Assembly (NCBI GenBank): GCA_900769115.1
Contig: CAAGFJ010000095.1
Location: 1 to 37,434 of the forward strand
Length of the DNA: 37,434 nt
Origin: Lachnospiraceae bacterium
GTDB lineage: Bacteria; Bacillota; Clostridia; Lachnospirales; Lachnospiraceae
Reading direction: 5' to 3'
In this document: positions 16,488 to 24,611 of the stretch, piece after piece
How positions within the stretch are numbered: the stretch's first letter is position 1
Layout of the letters: every line of letters begins with the position of its first letter
Notes under the pieces: generated by a model
The model's database searches: none
What the model saw: only the letters and a program-made list of their open reading frames with translations
Told to the model about the DNA's origin: nothing
Position numbers and translations under genes: made by a program

Positions 16488-17972
16488 CTAATTCAATCCA
16501 TCAAAATAATTCCGGATCTGATTCTTTAATTTGGTTGGGTAACTTGCTCCATCCACCTGCTTGTATGCTTTCTGCTTATATTCCGCAGACACTTTTCCAT
16601 AATCTACTTTATTACCGGCAACTGCATTCGCCTGATCCGCTTTTGACCGCTGTACCTGATCGCTGTCATTCGCCTTACCGGACAGATTCTCATCATCCCC
16701 AAGCGTTCCGCCCGGTATCGTGACCGTCTCTGCTATCTTCTTGTCTCCTTCTCTTCCAACCGTACTGCCACGATTCCAGCCGCTTCCCGTCGCTGCACCA
16801 CTGCCTCCGCCAGGACTATTACTGTTCGCTGCACCCGAATGATTGGATTGGTTTCCGTTCCCCTGACCATTCGATGCCTGCTGCTTTCCGTTCGTACTCT
16901 TATTTCCCTGTGCTGTCTGATCCCTATTTGCCGACCGGTCAGATGATGCGGAAGCCTGTCCGGCTGTCTGTTGCCTGTCTGTCTTTGCCTGTGTCATGGT
17001 CGCTTTTGCTTTCACATAGTCCGCATCCGAATAGTTCGAACTCTTATAATTCTCTATCTGCTTTTCTAAGCCAGACAGTCCATTACTCTGTGCATATTCT
17101 CTTACCTGCTCATAGGCCTCCTGCTTGTCCTTACGGCTTCCGTCCTTCGCCTGCTCTAATGCCTGCTGTGCCTTTTGCTCTAATTCCTGCTTCTCTTTCT
17201 CCTGTTCCTTCTGCGTCCGGTCTGCCTGCTTCTGCAAAGTCTTTTCTAATGCCACATCCTTAGTATTGCTTGCTGTCTGCTGCATTTTCTTAAGATACCG
17301 TTCCTTTGCCAATTGCAGATCTCTTCTGGATTCTGCCTTGGTCAGCTCTTTCTTCGTCTGTTCTAACTCCTGTATCGCCTTAGCAGCCTCGGTCTTCGAT
17401 ATCTCTTCATTCTGTTCGATTGCTTTCTTTACCTTCTCTACTTTGGCAATCTCCTTCTTCTTGTCCTGCTGCACCATATGCTGATCTCTTGCAGTCTGTC
17501 TTACCTGCGAATCCACCATACTGCTTCCAAGCAATAAGAGTACAAGACCTAAGAATGTACATGCTTTCTTAACGGATATCCGAACCGGGAATTCCTTCGG
17601 AACCGAGATTGTCCCGATCACATGCACAGCATCCTCCTTCTGCAATGTACTGAATGCATCCTCTTTTCCTCTAAGATACAATGCCGTTGTGATCTTTTCC
17701 TGGTATCCTTTGCGATCCATATATAACGCCGCCTGTTGCAGGGATGGAGAACGATATATGCCAAGTCCGATTCCAGCCACTACCGCACATCCTAATACAG
17801 CCGCCTCCATTACAACTGCATAATATATAGGAATACACAAGGACAAAAAGGAGATGCCACATGCCACGATCAAGCCAACGCAAGCTGCATTGCACAAAGT
17901 CGTGCGGATCACCTGTCCTCTTATCCGTCTTCGTACTTTATGAACAAACTTCCATATTATCTGATCCGCCAT
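16488..17972 (-). CDS. Membrane protein with long coiled coil and low-complexity tail, unknown function
   Basis: 494 residues, no family recognised with confidence. The first 155 residues hold a helix pair (about 23-75), a stretch reminiscent of DUF4175 proteins (MDRKGYQEKITTALYLRGKE) and one further helix (about 135-152). From about 160 to 340 the chain is rich in Lys, Glu, Gln and Ala with heptad-like spacing, so probably coiled coil. About 345-430 is Ser/Gly/Asn/Gln-rich and likely disordered. The last 40 residues are again ordered-looking (VSAEYKQKAYKQVDGASYP). The start is the second ATG, 6 nt after GGAG; the first ATG abuts the site. It lies between the ABC permease and MoxR and may link transporter and ATPase. 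Confidence 0.8.
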   Translation of the reverse strand: MADQIIWKFVHKVRRRIRGQVIRTTLCNAACVGLIVACGISFLSLCIPIYYAVVMEAAVLGCAVVAGIGLGIYRSPSLQQAALYMDRKGYQEKITTALYLRGKEDAFSTLQKEDAVHVIGTISVPKEFPVRISVKKACTFLGLVLLLLGSSMVDSQVRQTARDQHMVQQDKKKEIAKVEKVKKAIEQNEEISKTEAAKAIQELEQTKKELTKAESRRDLQLAKERYLKKMQQTASNTKDVALEKTLQKQADRTQKEQEKEKQELEQKAQQALEQAKDGSRKDKQEAYEQVREYAQSNGLSGLEKQIENYKSSNYSDADYVKAKATMTQAKTDRQQTAGQASASSDRSANRDQTAQGNKSTNGKQQASNGQGNGNQSNHSGAANSNSPGGGSGAATGSGWNRGSTVGREGDKKIAETVTIPGGTLGDDENLSGKANDSDQVQRSKADQANAVAGNKVDYGKVSAEYKQKAYKQVDGASYPTKLKNQIRNYFDGLN

Positions 17973-17988
17973 ATGCATCTCCTACTTT

Positions 17989-18879
17989 CTATTTCCGGTT
18001 TCTTGTAACCGCAATATTTCTTGCTGCCAACTTCAAGAATACAAATGAAATCAGCATATTGATCAAGATCGACCACAACATCCACTGGTCACTGATCGAC
18101 AATACAATAGAGGACTTGGTTCCTACTTCTTCCATCAGATCCCGAATGCCTGTATTGCCCATCACATGCATCATAAAATCAAGAATCGGCGAATACGGAT
18201 TCAGCATCATGATAAACGCATATGCACCGGGACCATTATATACCGTTCCCCTTGTATCACACACAGAAGTCTGTACTGCTATAATGACATATAGAATAAT
18301 GGCTGTCAGAATAATAATTCCTACTCCGATCACAATCGTAAGAATCGTTGCCACAACCGACTTCTTCACTGCACTAGAACAGAATATTCCAACACTTCCT
18401 ACATAAATTCCCAAATACAGCATCATGCCAAACAATCCTAACAATGCCCACCAGCTCATACCGCCAAGGACAAAGGCAATCGCCATAACCGGAATGCTTG
18501 CGACCATATACATCATGACAACTGCAATGGCAGATCCCAGCTTACCCACCGCAATCGAAAATGGTGTCACCGGCGTAGTTAACATAATATCTAATGTCTG
18601 TCTTTCCCGCTCTCCTGATATGGAGCCAGATGTAATGATCGGTATGATCAGACTAAGCAGACCACATTCCACACATCCCAGAATCGGAAACAGCCATATC
18701 AATCTCGAATAATTGTACCCACCCACAGATGCAGACATATTCGTGATAGATAACACGACCAGCACAATAATGGTCAAAAATGCATTAATTCCCATGATAG
18801 CCCATGACATCTTCATACTTCTTGAACCAACCACTAATTCTTTCTTGAGGATCGGATTCATATGCAATCTCTTATTCAT
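17989..18879 (-). CDS. ABC-2 type transporter permease
   Basis: A 296-residue integral membrane protein with about six hydrophobic segments. It opens with NPILKKELVVGSRSMKMSWA and contains GSISGERERQTLDIMLTTPV, the cytosolic coupling region of ABC-2 permeases such as GldF and the NatB group. It overlaps the ATPase gene by 8 bp (ATGAATAA), a sign of coupled translation and a stoichiometric complex. The permease half resembles GldF of gliding bacteria in layout; no gliding function is implied. Confidence 0.88.
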   Translation of the reverse strand: MNKRLHMNPILKKELVVGSRSMKMSWAIMGINAFLTIIVLVVLSITNMSASVGGYNYSRLIWLFPILGCVECGLLSLIIPIITSGSISGERERQTLDIMLTTPVTPFSIAVGKLGSAIAVVMMYMVASIPVMAIAFVLGGMSWWALLGLFGMMLYLGIYVGSVGIFCSSAVKKSVVATILTIVIGVGIIILTAIILYVIIAVQTSVCDTRGTVYNGPGAYAFIMMLNPYSPILDFMMHVMGNTGIRDLMEEVGTKSSIVLSISDQWMLWSILINMLISFVFLKLAARNIAVTRNRK

Positions 18880-19819
18880 CTTCGTTACCTCCTGTAATCT
18901 CCAGGAACAGGGATTCGAGATTCTCCCGTTCCTGATAATAATGACTGATCATAATATTCCGTTCGGACAATTTGTGCAGTAACCTTGCTGCTTCTAGATC
19001 GTCTCCACTGAAATAGATCAATGTCTCGTCATCCGTAAAGGATACTTTCTCTACAAAAGGCTGCTCTTTCAATACGGTAGCAAGGTATTGATGAAGTGGC
19101 TCTGTCGTGTCTGCATACACAACCTTCATATGAATTGGCTGCTTGCCCTTAGATGCCTCCATAACCTCATCCACTTTGCCGCTGGTCACTAATTTGCCAT
19201 GCTCCATAATTCCGATACTGGTACATAATTCCGATAACTCCGGAAGAATATGGGAACTGATCAGAATGGTCTTACCCATAGTTCTAAGGTTCTTAAGAAC
19301 CTCCTTCATCTCAAATCTGGCACGCGGATCCAATCCGGAATTCGGTTCATCTAACACTAACAGATCCGGATTATGGATCAATGCTCTTGCCACACACAGA
19401 CGCTGTTTCATGCCTCGCGACAAGGTATCTACAAACTCCTCCTTCTTATCCGACAGATTCACAAGCTCTAACAGACCTTCTGATATGTCATCGACCTCTT
19501 TCCGGCTCATTCCGTACATAGAACCATAGAATTCCATATATTCCATTACCTTAAAGTTATCATATACACCGAAGAAATCCGGTACATATCCAACCTTACG
19601 TTTAATATCATCCGGTCTTTGGATCGCATCAATTCCATCCACCGTAACCGATCCGCTGGTTGCCTTCAACAATCCACACACGATACGCATTGTTGTTGTC
19701 TTACCGGCGCCATTCGGACCTACAAATCCAAAGATCTCACCCTTATCAATGTGCAGGTTCAGCTGATCTAATGCTGTAAACTTACCATATTGCTTTGTTA
19801 AATCCTTAATTGTCAGCAT
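18872..19819 (-). CDS. ABC transporter ATP-binding protein
   Basis: A 315-residue ATPase of the ABC-2 exporter group. Walker A GPNGAGKTT is at about residues 34-42. The signature is LSRGMKQRLCVARAL, Walker B is LLVLDEPNSGLDP and the switch histidine is in ISSHIL. A C-terminal extension of about 85 residues follows the nucleotide-binding domain. Its ATG directly abuts the TAA of the upstream exported-protein gene and its end overlaps the permease, so the three genes are co-translated. Confidence 0.93.
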   Translation of the reverse strand: MLTIKDLTKQYGKFTALDQLNLHIDKGEIFGFVGPNGAGKTTTMRIVCGLLKATSGSVTVDGIDAIQRPDDIKRKVGYVPDFFGVYDNFKVMEYMEFYGSMYGMSRKEVDDISEGLLELVNLSDKKEEFVDTLSRGMKQRLCVARALIHNPDLLVLDEPNSGLDPRARFEMKEVLKNLRTMGKTILISSHILPELSELCTSIGIMEHGKLVTSGKVDEVMEASKGKQPIHMKVVYADTTEPLHQYLATVLKEQPFVEKVSFTDDETLIYFSGDDLEAARLLHKLSERNIMISHYYQERENLESLFLEITGGNEDE

Positions 19820-22183
19820 TTATTCATCCCCCCTTGCACATATTCTTGGAACAAGCCCCTGTTCACCCTGGCTGTCATCATTCTCATACCTCAGCCGCAA
19901 TACATTATTATCGATATACTTCTGCAATTGTTCTCCTGCAATGATATCCTTATCCCGGAATATCTCTTCATAATTATCAGTCTTTGGATTATAGGCGTAT
20001 ACTTTTGCATATACACCATAACTTAAGTCATCCTTCTTCGAGAGCACCTGCAATCTTGTGATTCCCGGATAATCCGTAAAATCATATGTGACATCAACCG
20101 AATCCGAATACATCACACGGTCATCCGAACCGTAATTGCCATTATCGATCTGTGTACTCATTGGGTCGATACTCTGATAATAGACACCTTTCACATCCGT
20201 GTAATCTGCCTGATACGTAGTATAGACCACACCAACTCCATATTTCTTCACATTATCTGCCTGTACATAGTCCTGTTGATATCCGTCAATCTTTGCCCAG
20301 ATGATTCCCCGTCCATATTCAGATACCCGCATATAATAGTTCTCCATCATACTGTCAATCTGATTATAGCGGTATGCCTTCCGGTTCTTCGTTCCACTTG
20401 GATATAACTGACTAAATGTTCCATATCCGGTTGTATTTTTTAACTTGGAAGAATCAATCTCAATCGTCTCTCCCGCCTTCATATCTCCTGCAATATAGAT
20501 ATGGTTCTCAAACGTAACGATCACACCTTCCAGATCATAATTCGTCTGATTCGTTACCGTACCGCTGAATCCACCGGTCGTACAATCCAGATCATAGGTT
20601 ATCTCACCGATCTCATTCTTACCAGAGGCCATACTGGTAAATGCATTATTCCGGAAAGCCTGCTGGTTATGAAATATAATCTGCTTGCCATCTGCTGTGT
20701 CCTTGATCAGATAACTATATTCATCCTGCTTCGCAGATTCTGTTCCAAAAACCGTATATGCATAAGAATCCGAATCATACCAGATATCTTTATACTTTGC
20801 ATTCAACCGGATGGTATAATCCTTCGCCCTCGGACAGGTCACATTCGTATAGATCCGTTCGGATTGATGCTCCTGTTCTAACGATATCACAGATAACGTA
20901 TCCACAATGGGATATCTGACTCTGTAAAGGGAACTGGTCAGATAGATCACACCAGTGAATACCAGTGCCGCTGCCGGAACGGCAATCCATATCTTCTCCC
21001 GCTGCCCGACTGCCTTTAATAGCAGATACAATACAGGTCCCACTAATATCACATATATAAAAAGAATCACACCGTAAAGCAATCCACTCGGCTTCTCGCT
21101 GTCATCTGCTAACTTGGCAATCTGATATCCCTCATAAGCACTGCCATCATAGTAGCTTCCATTTGCGGTATCTACCGTTGCCGTAGTCTGCGTTGTCCGG
21201 AATAGCGTTGTGGCAAGCGATATATTCGCTGCATTAGATACAAATGGTTCCATTCCCAGATCATATGCTAACATAACGACTCTTCCTTTTCCGCTGTTCT
21301 TATAGCATACCGTACCATCTGTTGAGAAGCCGGTAAGCTGCTCTCCACCTTCCAAAGAATAATTCACACAATCTACGTTCTCTAATGTCAGCTCTTCCCC
21401 CGTATCTACCCATGTCAGCGTCTTCTTCTCTACCGAGTGAAATGTTCCCGTCAGAAAATCATCCTGAAAACAGTGTAATACGTTCTGGTAATTGTTACCC
21501 ATTCCAAGAATCAGCACACCACCATTATTCACCCATTCCTTCAATGCAGAATACTGTGCATCGGATAACTGTGCCGTATCATAATTATCAATCACGATAT
21601 AACTGAGAACAGAGAGGATGGTGCTGCTTTCCGGCATCTCTTCCGTAGAAAGCTCTAATATCTTAATGATATTGTTCCCATTACCAATCCGGACCTCTAA
21701 TCCATCCATATAATTCAGTGCCGTGAAATCATCACTTAAGATTCCTACCATCATATTCATGTCAGGACTATCCAGTTCCTTGGTATCCTTCTCTTTGTAT
21801 ACAACCTTGCCTCTGTTATCCAAGAGCTGTATATAATATTCTCCATAATACCCTGCGTTGGCTATTGCAAAGGTCAGTTCCCTGCTCTCTCCTGCTGCAA
21901 TCGTAACATCCTGTGCTAAAGCAATCTTCGACGAATTGTCACTAGTAGCAGGATACACCTGCACCTCTCCTTCAAAATTCTGTTTGGATTCCACCTTAAC
22001 CCGAACCGGCATTGGTCTTCCATACGCTGCGAACTGGTTAATCCCCATCTCTACTTCCACTGTGAAATCCGTATTCTTCTTCACAATCTTCTTAGAATCT
22101 GCCGCCATACTGTTCATACCTGTCAGCAATACACCAAACAGCATACAAACTGCAAATACAATTGCCTTTCCATATTGTTTCAT
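19820..22183 (-). CDS. Large exported membrane protein of the ABC/MoxR cluster
   Basis: 787 residues from the chosen start. A signal peptide (residues 1 to about 27, GKAIVFAVCMLFGVLLTGMN) leads to an extracellular part with a beta-sandwich region and an amidotransferase-like Rossmann stretch (YIVIDNYDTAQL, WVNNGGVLILGMGNNY). Two membrane helices follow at about 370-425 and then a long extracellular C-terminal beta-rich domain. The layout is like the GldG/DUF4350 type of ABC-associated proteins, but sequence identity to them is not established. The frame opens at 22207. I prefer the ATG at 22183 because it starts directly at a canonical signal peptide and has AAGGA upstream. Confidence 0.82.
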   Translation of the reverse strand: MKQYGKAIVFAVCMLFGVLLTGMNSMAADSKKIVKKNTDFTVEVEMGINQFAAYGRPMPVRVKVESKQNFEGEVQVYPATSDNSSKIALAQDVTIAAGESRELTFAIANAGYYGEYYIQLLDNRGKVVYKEKDTKELDSPDMNMMVGILSDDFTALNYMDGLEVRIGNGNNIIKILELSTEEMPESSTILSVLSYIVIDNYDTAQLSDAQYSALKEWVNNGGVLILGMGNNYQNVLHCFQDDFLTGTFHSVEKKTLTWVDTGEELTLENVDCVNYSLEGGEQLTGFSTDGTVCYKNSGKGRVVMLAYDLGMEPFVSNAANISLATTLFRTTQTTATVDTANGSYYDGSAYEGYQIAKLADDSEKPSGLLYGVILFIYVILVGPVLYLLLKAVGQREKIWIAVPAAALVFTGVIYLTSSLYRVRYPIVDTLSVISLEQEHQSERIYTNVTCPRAKDYTIRLNAKYKDIWYDSDSYAYTVFGTESAKQDEYSYLIKDTADGKQIIFHNQQAFRNNAFTSMASGKNEIGEITYDLDCTTGGFSGTVTNQTNYDLEGVIVTFENHIYIAGDMKAGETIEIDSSKLKNTTGYGTFSQLYPSGTKNRKAYRYNQIDSMMENYYMRVSEYGRGIIWAKIDGYQQDYVQADNVKKYGVGVVYTTYQADYTDVKGVYYQSIDPMSTQIDNGNYGSDDRVMYSDSVDVTYDFTDYPGITRLQVLSKKDDLSYGVYAKVYAYNPKTDNYEEIFRDKDIIAGEQLQKYIDNNVLRLRYENDDSQGEQGLVPRICARGDE

Positions 22184-22293
22184 GAATTCTTCGTTCCTTT
22201 CTTTCATTCTCCCTTTGTCCTAGGCAACTGCCTATCCAGTTCTTATTCTATCATAGATTTTCTGTTATATTTCTTAGATTTTTCTTAAAAATC

Positions 22294-22668
22294 CTAGCGT
22301 TTATATGCTCCCTTCCGTACAAAGGAATACTTTCCAGCTCTCTCCATCATCCTGTCATACTGTTCATACATATCCTGCACACTGTTCTCCAACAAGAAAT
22401 AATGCTTGATATACGGCACCATCAACACCATCAGCATGAAAAACAACAATAACAGCGGGATTGAAAAATGCCCATATGTATATAAGAACACCAACACTGC
22501 AAGGATTGCAAAGGTTACCGTCACGATCAGATGAATGAATCTCTCATGTGCAAAAAATGCGATCTGTACCAGATGCTTCTTCATTTCCTCCTCCCAGTCC
22601 ACATCTGCATCCTCCTGCTCTAACAATCCGTTCACATATGCTAAATATTGTCTGATTCGATCTGCCAT
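22294..22668 (-). CDS. Small two-helix membrane protein, unknown function
   Basis: 124 residues and the first gene of the cluster. A soluble acidic N-terminus (residues 1-45) leads to two hydrophobic helices (about 47-66 and 70-86) and a basic C-terminus. No family is recognised. GGAAGGAACGG precedes the ATG. An 86-nt gap follows, with a weak AT-rich inverted repeat GATTTTT-CTT-AAAAATC at 22277-22293 next to the stop; the other seven genes are much closer together. It may be a regulator or assembly factor for the ABC transporter. Confidence 0.75.
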   Translation of the reverse strand: MADRIRQYLAYVNGLLEQEDADVDWEEEMKKHLVQIAFFAHERFIHLIVTVTFAILAVLVFLYTYGHFSIPLLLLFFMLMVLMVPYIKHYFLLENSVQDMYEQYDRMMERAGKYSFVRKGAYKR

Positions 22669-22719
22669 ATCCGTTCCTTCCTTTCCTGCTTCGCCTTACC
22701 CGGCAAATATACTCTCTTT

Positions 22720-22748
22720 ATTGTACCACAGGACTATGCGTAACACAA
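22720..22748 (-). promoter_or_regulatory. Probable promoter of the eight-gene cluster
   Basis: On the minus strand TTGTGT (22748-22743) and TACAAT (22725-22720) are 17 nt apart, about 50 nt upstream of the first ATG at 22668. The -10 is a 5 of 6 match and the -35 only 3 of 6. It lies in the divergent region shared with the subtilase gene. Confidence 0.45.
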
Positions 22749-22798
22749 AAAATATCCCGATGCATACAATAACTATGAACAACGGAGTATTATCAGAT

Positions 22799-24544
22799 AT
22801 GACAAATAGAAAGATCAGCCCAGAGCTTACAATGGCATTAGAGACACCCGAATCAGAACGCGAGAAAAGCCTTAACCTGAATGTTGGATACAACAAACTG
22901 TTGGATGAATGGGAACTGATCGTACGCCACACCGGCAGTCTGGCATCGATCCGCGAAGAGCTTGATATCTCCATTGAAGAACTGCTCGGAGGATATGCGA
23001 TCATGCGCATCCCCCAATATCTCATTGAACGTCTGTCTGATTACCCGGAAATTGATTATATTGAAAAGCCAAAAGCTCTGTTATTAGAGGAAATGGCAGG
23101 GATCGCTGCCTCCTGTTTGAATCCGGTACGTCTGTCTCCCTACCAGCTGACCGGTAAGAATGTGATTGTTGCCTGCCTCGATTCCGGAATTGATATCTAT
23201 CACAAGGATTTTCAAAATGCAGATGGTTCTACCCGGATCATCACACTCTGGGATCAGACCATTCCTGGCAATCCACCTGAAGGCTTTCTGACTGGAAGTG
23301 TATACAATTCAGCCGATATCAATCAGGCAATTGCCCTTGGACGAGGCTTCGGTGGAGAACAGATTGTACCAAGCTTTGACGCAACCGGCCACGGAACCGC
23401 TGTCTGTGGTATTCTGGCCGGAAATGGACTTTCCTCCAAGGATGCTGTAACCGGTGTGGCTTTTGAAGCGGATATTCTGGTTGTGAAACTGGGGAATCCG
23501 GACAGCCGCAGTTTTCCCCGGACGACCCAGCTTATGTCAGCCATCGACTATGCCCTGCGATATGCCATCTCTGTCAATCAACCAATTGCCATCAATATCA
23601 GCTTTGGAAATAACTATGGAAACCACAACGGAGATTCTATATTAGAGCAATACATAGATACCGTTGCGAATCAGTATCAGAATGTCATCGTAACCGGAAC
23701 CGGCAATGATGGAACCAGTGCCCGGCATGCCTCTGGTACACTGATCCGCAATCAGACAGAAGCGATTGAATTATATGTGGCAGATTATATGACTTCCTTT
23801 AATCTGCAGATCTGGAAATATTATCTCGATAACTTTGACATCGTGATTGAAACTCCCACCAATATCCGCCTCGGTCCCTTTTCTTCTTATTCCAGAGTAC
23901 AGAACTATACGCTCCCAAATGATATCGTGTCTGTCTACTATAGCGAACCCACACCCTACAATCCACAGCAGGAGATCTACATTTCCTGGATTCCGGTCAA
24001 CGATTACATGACTGCCGGTATCTGGCGAATCTACCTGTATCCACGTAGTATCATATCCGGTCAATACGATATGTGGCTTCCGGTTGCCGGCAGTACCTCC
24101 TCTGAAGTATCCTTTGTGCGTCCTTTTCTCTTCAACACCTTAGTCATACCTTCTACTGCACAAAATGTGATCTCCGTTGCCGCTTACAATTCCATCAATC
24201 TGACCTTTGCCAATTTCTCCGGGCGCGGACCAATAACAGAACCTAATGCTTCTTACCGCAATATCAAACCCGATCTGGCAGCTCCCGGCGTTCATATTAA
24301 CACCTGTGCCGTCGGAGGCGGCTACCGTACTGTCTCCGGCACCTCATTTGCCGCCCCTTTTGTGACCGGTGCTGCCGCCCTGCTCATGCAATACGGGATT
24401 GTGAATGGCAATGACCCGTATCTGTATGGAGAAAAGATCCGGGCTTCTCTCATCCGTGGGGCTAAGAGGCTTCCTTTTCAGCAGCAGACCCCTTCTCCTC
24501 TTGTCGGCTGGGGTGCCTTATGTGTTGCAGACAGTCTGCCTTAA
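22799..24544 (+). CDS. Cytosolic S8 subtilisin-like protease, Csp-like
   Basis: 581 residues with no signal peptide. A prodomain-like N-terminus (about 25-100, EELLGGYAIMRIPQYLIERL) precedes the catalytic domain. The Asp is in ACLDSGID (D128), the His in GHGTAVCG (H198), the oxyanion Asn in TGNDGT (N303) and the Ser in SGTSFAAP (S516). All are present, so it should be active. About 120 residues inserted between Asn and Ser (about 320-440) match the jelly-roll insertion of Csp germination proteases, which activate cortex hydrolases in clostridia. I start at the ATG at 22799 with GGAG 11 nt upstream; the frame is open further 5' but only as a shadow of the opposite gene. Whether it works in spores is inference. 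Confidence 0.88.
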   Translation: MTNRKISPELTMALETPESEREKSLNLNVGYNKLLDEWELIVRHTGSLASIREELDISIEELLGGYAIMRIPQYLIERLSDYPEIDYIEKPKALLLEEMAGIAASCLNPVRLSPYQLTGKNVIVACLDSGIDIYHKDFQNADGSTRIITLWDQTIPGNPPEGFLTGSVYNSADINQAIALGRGFGGEQIVPSFDATGHGTAVCGILAGNGLSSKDAVTGVAFEADILVVKLGNPDSRSFPRTTQLMSAIDYALRYAISVNQPIAINISFGNNYGNHNGDSILEQYIDTVANQYQNVIVTGTGNDGTSARHASGTLIRNQTEAIELYVADYMTSFNLQIWKYYLDNFDIVIETPTNIRLGPFSSYSRVQNYTLPNDIVSVYYSEPTPYNPQQEIYISWIPVNDYMTAGIWRIYLYPRSIISGQYDMWLPVAGSTSSEVSFVRPFLFNTLVIPSTAQNVISVAAYNSINLTFANFSGRGPITEPNASYRNIKPDLAAPGVHINTCAVGGGYRTVSGTSFAAPFVTGAAALLMQYGIVNGNDPYLYGEKIRASLIRGAKRLPFQQQTPSPLVGWGALCVADSLP

Positions 24545-24554
24545 CCGCCCGTTC

Positions 24555-24584
24555 TTTACAATATTTCACTTTCAGTGCTATACT
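24555..24584 (+). promoter_or_regulatory. Promoter of the NlpC/P60-type gene
   Basis: TTTACA (24555-24560) and TATACT (24579-24584) are 18 nt apart, each 5 of 6 to the housekeeping consensus, followed by a GAGGAGAG ribosome site at 24597-24604 and the ATG at 24612. The gene thus has its own promoter just after the subtilase stop. Confidence 0.6.
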
Positions 24585-24611
24585 AATAAGAAAAACGAGG
24601 AGAGTATACAT

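Noticed and set aside
22535..22798. N-terminal extension of the subtilase frame by 88 codons
   Set aside because: It lies opposite the coding strand of the 124-residue membrane protein, has no ribosome site and a composition unlike the protease. The ATG at 22799 has GGAG upstream.
24533..24545. GCAGACAGTCTGC palindrome as subtilase terminator
   Set aside because: The loop would be too small and no T-run follows; it lies in coding sequence.
24405..24611. Upstream extension of the NlpC/P60-type frame
   Set aside because: It overlaps the subtilase 3' end in another frame. A promoter, GAGGAGAG and a signal peptide place the start at 24612.
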